DNA from: RH-AL1 sp964247745
GTDB lineage: Bacteria; Pseudomonadota; Alphaproteobacteria; Rhizobiales; Beijerinckiaceae
Reading direction: 5' to 3'
Length of the DNA stretch: 64,000 nt
NCBI GenBank assembly: GCA_964247745.1
Contig: CAXTVT010000004.1
Location: forward strand, 1 to 64,000
Under the pieces are notes generated by a model that was not told where the DNA came from, did no database searches, and saw only the letters and a list, made by a program, of their open reading frames with translations. Below, one piece after another: positions 52,848 through 61,616 of the stretch (position 1 is the stretch's first letter; every line of letters starts with the position of its first letter). The translations under genes were made by a program, and so were the position numbers.

Positions 52848-53683
52848 GCCGCCGCCCTCGTGGCGCGGCAGGCCCGCAGCCATTCGATCGATCGAGGAAT
52901 CGCCTTGTCGGCCTGCGGGCTCTCGCGCGACAGCTCCACGCAGACGAGCTTGGTGAAGCCGACCTCGTCGAGCGCGTCGAGCACGCCGGGCACGTCCATG
53001 TCGCCCTCGCCGAAGGGCAGGTGCAGGTGCACGCCGCGCTTCATGTCTTCGAGCGACACGGTGCCGAGATGCCTGGCCCAGCGCCGCACGGCGGCGGCGG
53101 GATCGATATCCTGCGTGACGAGGCAATGCCCGGTGTCGAGCGCCAACGCGAGGCCCGGCACGCCCAGCGCCTCCCACTCGGCCGCCGTCTCGATCAGCAT
53201 GCCGGGCTCCGGCTCGAAGGCGGCGACGACGCCGCGGCGCTCGGCGTAGGCGGCAACGGCGGCGAGGCCGTCGCGCAGCCAGGCGCCGGCCTCGTCCCGG
53301 TCCACGCCCGGCTTGGGCACGCCGGCCCAGAAGGAGACGGCCTCGGAGCCGAGCACGGCCGCGACGTCGATCGCGCGCCGCAGGAAATCGATACGCTTGG
53401 CGCGACCCGCCGCATCGGCGGTGACGAGCGTCGGTTCGTGCTTGGCGCGGGGATCGAGCAGGAAGCGCGCGCCCGTCTCGATCACCGAGCCGAAGCCGAG
53501 CGCGTCGAGGCGGCGGCGCAGCGCGCGCGCGTCGCTGTCCCATGTCGCGGCGAACGGATCGAAATGGTGGTGGTCGAGCGTCAGCGCGACGCCGGAATAG
53601 CCGGCCGCCGCCATCAGGTCGAGCGCGTCGGCGAGACGATGGCTGCCGCAGCCGTTGGTGTTGTAGGCGAAACGCAGGCTCAT
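52844..53683 (-). CDS. xylose-isomerase-like TIM-barrel protein
   Basis: A 279-residue AP-endonuclease-2/sugar-phosphate-isomerase fold protein. Metal-ligand regions are visible in VAAFEPEPGMLIET, ALALDTGHCLV and GVHLHLPFGEGDMDV. Such enzymes isomerise or epimerise keto sugars or keto-inositols (IolE/IolH-like). With the Gfo/Idh dehydrogenase two genes upstream, it could handle an oxidised cyclitol. It shares 4-base overlaps with both the YcaO gene and the GT4 gene. Confidence 0.83.
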   Translation of the reverse strand: MSLRFAYNTNGCGSHRLADALDLMAAAGYSGVALTLDHHHFDPFAATWDSDARALRRRLDALGFGSVIETGARFLLDPRAKHEPTLVTADAAGRAKRIDFLRRAIDVAAVLGSEAVSFWAGVPKPGVDRDEAGAWLRDGLAAVAAYAERRGVVAAFEPEPGMLIETAAEWEALGVPGLALALDTGHCLVTQDIDPAAAVRRWARHLGTVSLEDMKRGVHLHLPFGEGDMDVPGVLDALDEVGFTKLVCVELSRESPQADKAIPRSIEWLRACRATRAAA

Positions 53684-55179
53684 TCGGCGGCCATCGCCTG
53701 CGCCGCGGCGACGTGGTGGGCCTCCGGCTCGCGATACAGCGGGTAGAGCGGCCCGACGATGCGCTCGGCCAGCGCCGTGTCGAACAGCGGCTGGCCGCCG
53801 AACCGCGCCAGCGCCTCGGGCGTCAGCCGAACCGGCTTCAGCGTCGCCGACGGCGTGCCGAACCGGATCAGCGGGTCGCCGCGCTCGACGAGCTTGCGGG
53901 TGTTGCGCTCGCCGATGCGGCCGTAGCTCATCGTCTCGACCTCGAGGCCCGGCGCGATGACCTTGACGCAGCGGACGGGCGAGCCCGGCGGGGTGAAATC
54001 GACGGCGAGTACGTCGAGGCCGGCCGCCTCGACCCTTTGCCGCGCGATCCGCCCCGCGTCGCGCGAGCCGTCGGCCGGCGTCGTCGGCAGCGTGTCGAAG
54101 GTCTTGCGGCCGCGCACCGCGTGCACGGTGTCGGCAAGCCATCCGCGGATCTCCGCGGGGCGTCGCCTGGACCAGTCCCGCATCGTGTCGAAGGCGCGGC
54201 CCTCCTGCGCCCCCACGCCCGACCCGGACTGGCGCATGAACCGCTCGACGTAGCCGCGCGGGGCGGCGCCGCTCACAAAGCCCTGCGGCCCGTGCGCGAA
54301 GGCCTTGCGAGCGCGCGACGCCGCGAACTCGCACATCGCCTTGGCGAGCGCCCGTTCGCGATCGGGGTGGCAGGCCTCGCCGCAGGCCGTGACCATGATC
54401 GGCAGCGGCGGCTCGCGGCCGTCCGTCTCCAGCCCGACACAATACACGTTGCAGAGGCCGAACTCGTCGGTCGCGAACTTCGGGATCGGTCGAATTCCAG
54501 CCTCCTCGAAACGCGCGAGGATCGCGGCGACGGCGGGCGGCGGCGGCTCCGGCAGGTCGAGTGCGATCCCGCGGTCGAGCGCCTTGAACAGCAGGCCGTT
54601 GCCGTCGCGCTGCAGCAGCTCCATCAGGCCGTGGCCGACCGCCCAGTCGAGGTCCGGCCCGGCACCCATGCCGTTGGTGATCAGGGTCGTGAACGGCATG
54701 TAGCCCTCGGCCAGCTCCTTCTGGTTGAGGGCGACCACGTCGATCGGCACCAGCACGGTGGCGCCGTCGCGCAGGCGGCGGCTCTCGATCCAGTCCAGAA
54801 CCGTGTCGCGTCCGACCGGCGAGCCGGCCGGCAGGCCGAGCGTCAGCGGATCGGCCAAGGCGTCGGCGCCGAGCGCGGCGGCGAGATCGGTCCAGCTCGC
54901 CCGCGTTCGCTTGGCGTGCGGCAGCGTCAGCACGGAGGCGATCATCTCCATGCATTCGCCGAGGCCGCCGAGCACCGCCTGCTCGTCGTCGATGCCGTAG
55001 CCGACGCCGTAGGGCATGATGTCGGCGAGACGCGGATCCTCGGGGAACAGCGCGACGATCCAAACGGGAAGGCCGATCGTATCGAGGCCGGTGATCGGGA
55101 AGGCGACGATTTCGCCCTTCGGCATGGCCTCGACATAGGCGCGCGCCGCGTCGCCGAGATGGTCTGGAAGGCCGGTCAA
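53680..55179 (-). CDS. YcaO-domain protein
   Basis: A 499-residue protein with the YcaO ATP-binding signatures: DEQAVLGGLGECMEMIA (Glu75, Glu78) and GMGAGPDLDWAVGHGLMELL followed by QRD. In the usual second motif the last Glu of ExxERD is Gln190 here. YcaO enzymes use ATP to activate amide carbonyls for cyclodehydration, thioamide or amidine formation, and one form (E. coli YcaO) affects RimO methylthiolation. No precursor peptide, TfuA or dehydrogenase partner is nearby. It sits among sugar and cyclitol genes, so its substrate may not be a peptide. Confidence 0.82.
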   Translation of the reverse strand: MTGLPDHLGDAARAYVEAMPKGEIVAFPITGLDTIGLPVWIVALFPEDPRLADIMPYGVGYGIDDEQAVLGGLGECMEMIASVLTLPHAKRTRASWTDLAAALGADALADPLTLGLPAGSPVGRDTVLDWIESRRLRDGATVLVPIDVVALNQKELAEGYMPFTTLITNGMGAGPDLDWAVGHGLMELLQRDGNGLLFKALDRGIALDLPEPPPPAVAAILARFEEAGIRPIPKFATDEFGLCNVYCVGLETDGREPPLPIMVTACGEACHPDRERALAKAMCEFAASRARKAFAHGPQGFVSGAAPRGYVERFMRQSGSGVGAQEGRAFDTMRDWSRRRPAEIRGWLADTVHAVRGRKTFDTLPTTPADGSRDAGRIARQRVEAAGLDVLAVDFTPPGSPVRCVKVIAPGLEVETMSYGRIGERNTRKLVERGDPLIRFGTPSATLKPVRLTPEALARFGGQPLFDTALAERIVGPLYPLYREPEAHHVAAAQAMAAE

Positions 55180-55207
55180 TTCGCAATCCTCTTCAAGGGC
55201 AGGCCTA

Positions 55208-56236
55208 TCAGGCGGCAGGCATCAGCGCGCGAGGCGCATCGGCCTCGAGCGACAGGAGCAGCCGCAACGCCGCGAGATCGCGGGCGGTATCGTAATCGTG
55301 CGGGCCGCCTCGCACGGCGGCGGCGAAGGCACGGGCCTGTTGCGTGAAGGGCGACGTCGCGGCATCGAAGGCGATCGGGCGCGTATCGCCGCCGGCCGCA
55401 TCGGTGAAGACGATCGTACCGCCGGGCTCCTGGCCCATCGTGTCGGTGGCGACGATCTGGCCGCGCGTGCCGACGATCTCGAGACGGCGCCGCGGCAGCG
55501 TCTCGGGCGTGTTGTAGCTGTTGTGCAGGCTCAGCAGCACGCCGCCGGCGGTGCGGCCGACCAGCATGCCGCCGTCGTCGACGGAATAGCCCTGCACGCG
55601 TCGCTGCAGCAGCCCGGTCAGCGCGACGACCGGCTCGCCGAGCAGCATGGCGGCGAGGTCGAGGCCGTGCGGCGCCAGGTCGATCACGGCGCCGCCGCCG
55701 GCCCGCGCGGCATCGATGCGCCAATTGTCGTCCTGGCCGTCGATTTTGTTCGAGCTGCCAGAGCGCCAGCCGCGATCGAGCCAGCAGCCGTAGACGATGC
55801 GGATCGCCGTCGGCGTCCCGACAAGGCCGGCCGCGATGGCGTCGCGGATGGCGACATGGGCCGGATGGCGCCTCTGGTCGAACGCCAGACCCAGAAGGGT
55901 GCCGGTGTTTCGCGCGGTCGCGACCATGGCCGTCGCATCGGCGAGCGTCGCCGCCATCGGCTTCTCGCACAGCACCGGCGTTCCGGCGGCGAGGCAGGCC
56001 TCGACGGCGCGGCGGTGCAGGTGGTTGGGTGTCGCCACGTAGATGGCGTCGAGCCGCTCGGCGAGGAGGCCGTCGAGATCGGCATGGGCGGTGGCGCCGA
56101 GGCGCGCGCCGGCCTCGCGTGCGGCGGGATCGCGGTCGCACACCGACGCGACGCGGTCGCCGGCGGCGGCGATGCCCGGTGCCATGAAGTCGCGCGCGAC
56201 CCAGCCGAAGCCGACGATGCCCCAACGCAGCATCAC
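55208..56236 (-). CDS. Gfo/Idh/MocA-family oxidoreductase
   Basis: A 342-residue NAD(P)-dependent dehydrogenase. The Rossmann start GIVGFGWVARDF, the VATPNHLHRRAVEACL segment and the EKPMA motif (catalytic Lys) define the family, which includes inositol 2-dehydrogenase (IolG) and scyllo-inositol dehydrogenases. Substrate-binding residues are in IDLAPHGLDLAAML. It overlaps the methyltransferase by 4 bases and is 28 bases before the YcaO gene. Oxidation of an inositol is a reasonable but unproven role. Confidence 0.87.
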   Translation of the reverse strand: MMLRWGIVGFGWVARDFMAPGIAAAGDRVASVCDRDPAAREAGARLGATAHADLDGLLAERLDAIYVATPNHLHRRAVEACLAAGTPVLCEKPMAATLADATAMVATARNTGTLLGLAFDQRRHPAHVAIRDAIAAGLVGTPTAIRIVYGCWLDRGWRSGSSNKIDGQDDNWRIDAARAGGGAVIDLAPHGLDLAAMLLGEPVVALTGLLQRRVQGYSVDDGGMLVGRTAGGVLLSLHNSYNTPETLPRRRLEIVGTRGQIVATDTMGQEPGGTIVFTDAAGGDTRPIAFDAATSPFTQQARAFAAAVRGGPHDYDTARDLAALRLLLSLEADAPRALMPAA

Positions 56237-57375
56237 CAGCGCTCCGGCAGGTCGACCAGCTCGCGCGAACGCGCACCCGTCTCCGTGGCCGGCACGCGGC
56301 GCGTGGTGCGCGGCGCCTGCGAATGCTCGGGGTAGGTGGCGCGGGGCGCGTATTCCTCGCGGTAGCGCTCGGACGGCCAGGCGATCCGGTCGTCGTCGCC
56401 GTAGAGCGGGTTCTTGCGCAGCGCCGCGCCGGGCGGCGGCAGGGCGAGCCCGGCGACGACCGCGCGCGGCGGCACCGCGTCGCCGACCGTCAGCGAGAAG
56501 GCCTCCACCGCATCCAGCGTCGCGGGCGGCTGCGGCCGCGGCGCTCGCGTCTCGACCAGCGCGCGCGTCAGCTCGCCATCATCGTAGAACGTGCCGTCCG
56601 GAAACAGGGCACCCAGCGCCTCGATCGACATCGCGGCGCCCGACGAGAGATTGGCGAAGCCGCTGTTGTGGACATGGGCCACGGCGAGCAACCCGTCCGC
56701 CGCCGTCACGGCACGCAGGCGATCGGCGATCACCTGCTTCGGCTCGAGAAAATAGAAGGCGTCGTGGCAGAGCACGAGGCCGTGCCGGCGTCCCGCGACC
56801 GGCCAAAGCGAGCCGGCATCGAAGCAGATCAGCTCGACCTCGGGGCCAACGACCCAATGGCGCGCCAGCCAGAGCTTGGCGAACACCACGTCGCCACCGG
56901 TGCAGGGCACGCCGCGGCGCGCCAGCTCGCGAAGATAGGGACCGGTGCCGCAGGCCAGCTCGAAGACGCGGTCGGGTTCGGCCCAATGCGCCTCGAGCAG
57001 CGCCAGGCCGGCGAGATAGGTCGGATCGCTCCAACGATGGGCGAGGTAGTCGCCGACGCGGCCGAAGCCGAGATGGTCCATCGCCGCGCGGAACGTCAGC
57101 GTCGTGCGTTCGCGCACCAGGGTGGCCAAGCGTGCCGGATCGGCCGCCGGTCCGTTCCACCAATCGTCCTGCTCGCCGAGCAACCGCACGAGCGCGGCGT
57201 CGGGCTCGCCGTCGTCGAGGTCGGCGAGCACGTCGGCGACGAGACGCGCGCGCTCGGTCCGCAGAAAGGCAATACCGTCGACGACCGGCCAGCGCTCTCC
57301 GTCCGCGGCGATCGAATGAGGCGTGTCCGGCATCAGCGTACGGCCGGACGAGGGTGAGCGCAGCGCCTCGCTCAC
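56233..57375 (-). CDS. SAM-dependent methyltransferase with N-terminal extension
   Basis: A 380-residue protein. A seven-strand methyltransferase core (about residues 125-250) carries the SAM loop VFELACGTGPYLRELARRG, and FDAGSLWPVAGRRHGLVLCHDAFYFL; about 110 N-terminal residues (ERWPVVDGIAFLRTERARLV) and 130 C-terminal residues have no assigned domain. GTG 57375 overlaps the HD gene stop; ATG MPDTPHS 14 codons later is an alternative. It probably methylates an oxygen or nitrogen of the pathway intermediate. Confidence 0.75.
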   Translation of the reverse strand: MSEALRSPSSGRTLMPDTPHSIAADGERWPVVDGIAFLRTERARLVADVLADLDDGEPDAALVRLLGEQDDWWNGPAADPARLATLVRERTTLTFRAAMDHLGFGRVGDYLAHRWSDPTYLAGLALLEAHWAEPDRVFELACGTGPYLRELARRGVPCTGGDVVFAKLWLARHWVVGPEVELICFDAGSLWPVAGRRHGLVLCHDAFYFLEPKQVIADRLRAVTAADGLLAVAHVHNSGFANLSSGAAMSIEALGALFPDGTFYDDGELTRALVETRAPRPQPPATLDAVEAFSLTVGDAVPPRAVVAGLALPPPGAALRKNPLYGDDDRIAWPSERYREEYAPRATYPEHSQAPRTTRRVPATETGARSRELVDLPERW

Positions 57376-58289
57376 GGCAGCGCCATCTCCGCCAGTACGC
57401 GCACGTGGAACGGCTTGACCGGGCCGTCGTGAACCAGCGCCCATTCGTCGAGCAGCATGGGCATGGTGATCGTGGCGACGCGCAGGTGCTGCGCCAGCTG
57501 CGTGACCCGGTCGATCACGTCGGCGGCGTGGAAGGCGCGGCCTTCGGGCGTGTCCGCGTCCGGCAGGATGCGCCGCGCGTCGACGATTTCCGCGCGGAGT
57601 TCGGGCGGCAGTTCGTCGAGCGCCCGCCCGGTGGCGGCAGCGCAGACCGGCGCGAGCTGATCCTCCAGCAGCATCTCGCCGGTGAAGCCGCTGTCGGGCA
57701 TCGCGGCGTTGTGGAGATGGTGAGCCAGGCCGGCGAGAAACACGGTCGTCGCGTCGGCACCGTAGCGCGGCGACAGCAGGGCGCCGAAGACCGCGACCGC
57801 CCAGCAATGTTCGGCGTGATTCTCCGGCGGCTCCAGCAGGATGCGCGGCTTGCCGGGGCAGGTCGCGCCGGCGCGCGGCTGCTCGACGAGGGCGTCGACG
57901 AACGGCGCCACCAAGCCCGCCGGCAGATCCTGGCCGAGCGCGGCGCGCAGCGTCGTGGCCTGGTCGGGATCGAGCGCTCCAGCGACGGCATCGAAGGCAC
58001 GTCCCAGCACGGCGAGGCGTGCCGCTTCGTCGAGCCCGAGTTCGCGCAGCTTGTCGCCGTCGAGGTCGCCGAGGCGGGCGGCGGCAAGGGCTGCCGCGAC
58101 GCTCGTCTCCATGACGACCTCAGCATCCTCGCCGGCGCAGAGCGCCGCCCACGCCGCGACGAAGCCTCGTTCCGCGATGGACCCGGCGCGCCCGGCCGAG
58201 CGTGTTCGCTTGAGGTCGCCGAGCTCGCCGATAAGGTCTCGCAAGCGGGTCGGCGCGGCGCCGTCGGGCACCGCGAGCGATCCACTCAC
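57372..58289 (-). CDS. HD-domain protein
   Basis: A 305-residue protein with a C-terminal HD-type metal site (NHAEHCWAVAVFGALLSPR, LAGLAHHLHNAAMPD, HAADVIDRV) that would bind one or two divalent metals and act as a phosphohydrolase. The N-terminal 110 residues are helical and Ala/Leu-rich with no assignment. It overlaps the inositol-phosphate synthase stop and the methyltransferase start (GTGA at both ends). If it is an inositol monophosphatase substitute, it would remove the phosphate made by the synthase; that is speculation. Confidence 0.65.
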   Translation of the reverse strand: MSGSLAVPDGAAPTRLRDLIGELGDLKRTRSAGRAGSIAERGFVAAWAALCAGEDAEVVMETSVAAALAAARLGDLDGDKLRELGLDEAARLAVLGRAFDAVAGALDPDQATTLRAALGQDLPAGLVAPFVDALVEQPRAGATCPGKPRILLEPPENHAEHCWAVAVFGALLSPRYGADATTVFLAGLAHHLHNAAMPDSGFTGEMLLEDQLAPVCAAATGRALDELPPELRAEIVDARRILPDADTPEGRAFHAADVIDRVTQLAQHLRVATITMPMLLDEWALVHDGPVKPFHVRVLAEMALP

Positions 58290-59524
58290 GCGGCGTTGTC
58301 CGCCAGATCGCCGACGCCGAGCCAGTCGAACAGCGCATCCTGCTGGGCATGGAAGGCATGTTCGGGGAGGTGGCCGTTGCCGGTCATCGGCGCCTTGAAG
58401 AACACGCCGAGCTGTTCCTGCACGCCGCCCTGGCCGCGCCGATCGGCGAGGCCGAGACATCGGGCGATCTCAATGGCGAGGGGCGCCGCCAGGATCGAGT
58501 CCTTGCAGAGGAAGTTGACCTTCAGCTGCATGCGCTGGCCCATGAAGCCGGAGATGTCGATGTTGTCCCAGGCCTCCTTGTCGTCGCCGCGCGGGCGGTA
58601 GTAGCGGATGTCGATGATGTGGTCCTCGACCGGATAGCCGAGCATCTGGTCGAGCACGCTCTTCTTGGTGCCGAGCTTGGACTTGAGGGAGTCCGGATCG
58701 TCGAGCGCCAAGCCGTCGCGGTTGCCGAGGATGTTGGTCGAGAACCAGCCGTCGACGTGCAATGCGCGCTGCCGCAACGCCGGGGCGATCACCGTCTTCA
58801 GGAAGGTCTGGCCGGTCTTGCCGTCCTTGCCGGCGACGGCGACGTTTCGCTCGCGCGCGAGCTGGACCAGCGGCTTGGCGTCGGCGGCGACCGACGGCGT
58901 GAAGTTGGCGTAGGGGTTGCCGCTGTGGATCGCCGCGTAGGCGTAGAGCATCGCCGGCCCGATCGTCGGGTCTGATTCGTCCAGCGCCTTCTCGAAGGCG
59001 GACAGGTCCTGCAAAGCGGGTGCTTCGAGATCGGGATAGCGCTCGGTCGAGGCCAGGTTGACCATGATCACGCGATCGACGCCGCTCTCGCGCTTGAAGC
59101 GCGCCATGTCGTCACTGATGCGTGCCACCGCCTCGCGATGCGACTTGACGATGATCTTGTTCTCGCCGTCGATGTTCTTGCAGAAGGCCGCGGAGCCGAC
59201 GGCGGCCATCGGGCGAATGCCGTTGAGCGCCGCTGCGGCGCTGCGCGACTGTTCCGCGTTGAGGACACCGTGTTTTTCGGCCGCAGCGCCGAGGTCGTCG
59301 CCATTGACGTCCCATCCGGTGAAGACGATGTCCCGGTAGTCGGCGAGACCGGACACGGCGAGGTCCGCGAGCGGCAACCCGGCGCGATCGTTGCGCCCCG
59401 CCTTGATCAGCTCGATGCCGGCGATCGCGGTGGTCGCCACCGCACCACCCAACCCGACTACGGCGACGCCGAGCTTCTCGCGGCGATCTCCCATAGTCGT
59501 TCGCGTGTCTGCAGATGCTCGCAT
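58286..59524 (-). CDS. inositol-3-phosphate synthase, eukaryote/archaea-like type
   Basis: A 412-residue NAD-dependent enzyme that converts glucose 6-phosphate to 1L-myo-inositol 1-phosphate. The start VAVVGLGGAVATTAIAG is the NAD site, and the core block VAGKDGKTGQTFLKTVIAPA continues into HVDGWFSTNILGNRDG, YYRPRGDDKEAWDNIDISGF and KVNFLCKDSILAAPLAIEI, typical of MIPS. ATG 59524 follows GGAGGACGAGG. It is the first gene of a leftward operon of eight genes. A second MIPS-like gene of a different subfamily starts 221 bases away on the other strand. Confidence 0.9.
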   Translation of the reverse strand: MRASADTRTTMGDRREKLGVAVVGLGGAVATTAIAGIELIKAGRNDRAGLPLADLAVSGLADYRDIVFTGWDVNGDDLGAAAEKHGVLNAEQSRSAAAALNGIRPMAAVGSAAFCKNIDGENKIIVKSHREAVARISDDMARFKRESGVDRVIMVNLASTERYPDLEAPALQDLSAFEKALDESDPTIGPAMLYAYAAIHSGNPYANFTPSVAADAKPLVQLARERNVAVAGKDGKTGQTFLKTVIAPALRQRALHVDGWFSTNILGNRDGLALDDPDSLKSKLGTKKSVLDQMLGYPVEDHIIDIRYYRPRGDDKEAWDNIDISGFMGQRMQLKVNFLCKDSILAAPLAIEIARCLGLADRRGQGGVQEQLGVFFKAPMTGNGHLPEHAFHAQQDALFDWLGVGDLADNAA

Positions 59525-59745
59525 GAACCTCGTCCTCCAAAAGCGGCGGATCGTCTAACACCGCATGCCCGCAAGCGGGGCTGCGGCAAAAGACGCCTGC
59601 GGCAAAATTGATCGAGACGACCTGCCCGATTCGCGCGGCGCGTCCGCCCGTGTCGAAAAGAATAGTGTTGCCGTCGCCGAAACCAATGTTTGCGCTGAAG
59701 CTGTCGTTTGGAGATAAGCGGCGATCAACCTGCAGACGGACGAAG
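59525..59745. promoter_or_regulatory. shared divergent promoter region of the two inositol-phosphate synthases
   Basis: A 221-base spacer between the divergent operons. On the + strand TTGCGC (59690-59695) and GATAAG (59713-59718), 17 bases apart, could be a weak promoter for the Ino1-type gene. I find no clear operator palindrome. Joint regulation of both arms is inferred from the layout. Confidence 0.4.
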
Positions 59746-60870
59746 ATGACCAGGACGACGCCTCAAAAGATAAGATTGGCGATCGTCGGCGTCGGCAATT
59801 GCGCCTCGTCCCTCGTCCAAGGCTTGAACTTCTACGCCGATGCCGATCCTTCCGTGTCCGTGCCCGGGCTGATGCATCCGGTGCTGGGCGATTACGCGAT
59901 CCGCGATATCGAGATCGTCGCGGCGTTCGACGTCAGTGCCGCCAAGGTCGGTCGCGACGTCGCCGACGCCGTCTTCGCCGAACCCAACAACACGACCCGG
60001 TTCTCGAAGGTCGCTCGGACCGGGGTCAAGGTCGCGCGCGGCCCGACGCTCGATGGTCTCGGCCGGTATCTTCGTGACGAGATCGTCGAGGCCGAGGCGG
60101 CGCCCTGCGACGTGGCGGCCGAGTTGCGCCAGACCGGCGCCGAGGTTGTCGTCTCCTTCCTGCCGGTAGGCTCGCAGGCGGCCGCGGAATTCTATGCCGA
60201 AGCGGCGATGGCCGCCGGTTGCGGTGTCGTCAATTGCATGCCGGTGTTCCTCGCCTCGCGGTCCGAATGGGACGCGCGATTTCGCGCCGCCGGCGTGCCG
60301 ATCGTCGGCGACGACATCAAGAGCCAGGTCGGCGCCACCATCGTCCATCGCGCGCTCGCCAACCTGTTCGAGGAACGCGGCGTGCGGCTCGACCGCACCT
60401 TCCAGCTCAATTTCGGCGGCAACACCGACTTCAAGAACATGCTGGAGCGCGAGCGCCTGACCTCGAAGAAGATCTCCAAGACGCAATCGGTGATGAGCCA
60501 GCTCGCCACGCCGCTCGCGCCCGCCGACGTCCACGTCGGGCCGAGCGACTACGTCGAATGGCTGAGCGACCGCAAATGGGCCTACATCCGGCTCGAGGGC
60601 ACCGGCTTCGGCGACACGCCGCTGGCGATCGAGATGAAGCTGGAGGTATGGGATTCACCCAATTCCGCCGGCGTCGTCATCGACGCGATCCGCTGCGTGA
60701 AGCTCGGGCTCGACCGCGGATTGTCGGGCGCACTGGTGGAACCCTCGAGCTATTTCATGAAGTCGCCGCCGCGCCAGTTCACGGATGCCGAGGCTCGCGT
60801 GCTGGTGGAGCGCTTCATCGCCGGCGAGGCGGTCGTCGATCCGGCACCGGTGGTCCGGGTCGCACCGTGA
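59746..60870 (+). CDS. ino1: inositol-1-phosphate synthase, actinobacterial Ino1 type
   Basis: A 374-residue enzyme very similar to mycobacterial Ino1: IRLAIVGVGNCASSLVQGLN at the NAD site, RGPTLDGLGRYLRDEI, VVSFLPVGSQAAAEFYA, AAGVPIVGDDIKSQVGATI, LDRTFQLNFGGNTDFKNML and ERERLTSKKISKTQSV. In actinobacteria Ino1 supplies inositol phosphate for mycothiol and phosphatidylinositol. Such a gene is unusual beside a second, different MIPS. ATG 59746 begins the conserved part. The downstream methyltransferase overlaps by 4 bases. Confidence 0.9.
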   Translation: MTRTTPQKIRLAIVGVGNCASSLVQGLNFYADADPSVSVPGLMHPVLGDYAIRDIEIVAAFDVSAAKVGRDVADAVFAEPNNTTRFSKVARTGVKVARGPTLDGLGRYLRDEIVEAEAAPCDVAAELRQTGAEVVVSFLPVGSQAAAEFYAEAAMAAGCGVVNCMPVFLASRSEWDARFRAAGVPIVGDDIKSQVGATIVHRALANLFEERGVRLDRTFQLNFGGNTDFKNMLERERLTSKKISKTQSVMSQLATPLAPADVHVGPSDYVEWLSDRKWAYIRLEGTGFGDTPLAIEMKLEVWDSPNSAGVVIDAIRCVKLGLDRGLSGALVEPSSYFMKSPPRQFTDAEARVLVERFIAGEAVVDPAPVVRVAP

Positions 60871-61616
60871 CGCGGGACGAGGTTCGTCGTCGGGTCGAGG
60901 CGCTCGGTCCGTGGTTCCACAACATGGACGTCGGTGGCGTGCGAACGGCGCCCGACCATTTCCTGTTCGATTACCCCAACGTCAAGTTCCAGCGCTTCGC
61001 CGCCGCCCTGCCGGCCGATCTCGCCGGCAAGAGCGTGCTCGACATCGGCTGCAACGGCGGCTTCTATTCCATGGAGATGAAGCGGCGCGGCGCCGCCCGC
61101 GTGCTCGGCGTGGATTCCGACGAGCGCTACCTGGCTCAGGCGCGCTTCGCCGCCGAGGTCGCGGGGCTCGACATCGAGTTCGCCCGGCTCGACGTCTACG
61201 ACGTCGGCGCGCTTGCCGAGCGCTTCGACCTCGTGATCTTCATGGGCGTGTTCTACCACCTGCGCCATCCGCTGCTCGCGCTCGACCTGATCCGCGAGCA
61301 CGTCGCCGGCGATCTCCTGCTGTTCCAGTCGATGCTGCGCGGCTCCCAGGCGGTGTCGCCGCTGGAGGACGACTACGACATCAAGCGCCGCGCGCCGTTC
61401 GCGCGCGCCGGCTTCCCGCGCATGCACTTCATCGAGAAGCGCTACTCGAACGATCCCACCAACTGGTGGATCCCCAACCGTGCCGGTATCGAAGCAATGC
61501 TGCGCTCCGCCGGTTTCGCCATCCTCGATCGTCCCGAGGCCGAGGTCTACCTGTGTCGCGTCGCCGAGGCTCCGTCCGCGGCCGCCGTCTATCCGAGAGA
61601 GGCCACGGCGCGATGA
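60867..61616 (+). CDS. TIGR04290-like SAM methyltransferase
   Basis: A 249-residue methyltransferase. After the N-terminal EALGPWFHNMDVGGVRTAPD comes the SAM loop VLDIGCNGGFYSMEMKRRG, then FDLVIFMGVFYHLRHPLLAL and TNWWIPNRAGIEAMLRSAGF. The start resembles tRNA-modifying CmoB/DUF1698 enzymes, and the pattern fits the TIGR04290 family as I remember it, which lies in sugar-related loci. GTG 60867 overlaps the ino1 stop; its own TGA overlaps the next ATG. Confidence 0.8.
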   Translation: MTRDEVRRRVEALGPWFHNMDVGGVRTAPDHFLFDYPNVKFQRFAAALPADLAGKSVLDIGCNGGFYSMEMKRRGAARVLGVDSDERYLAQARFAAEVAGLDIEFARLDVYDVGALAERFDLVIFMGVFYHLRHPLLALDLIREHVAGDLLLFQSMLRGSQAVSPLEDDYDIKRRAPFARAGFPRMHFIEKRYSNDPTNWWIPNRAGIEAMLRSAGFAILDRPEAEVYLCRVAEAPSAAAVYPREATAR

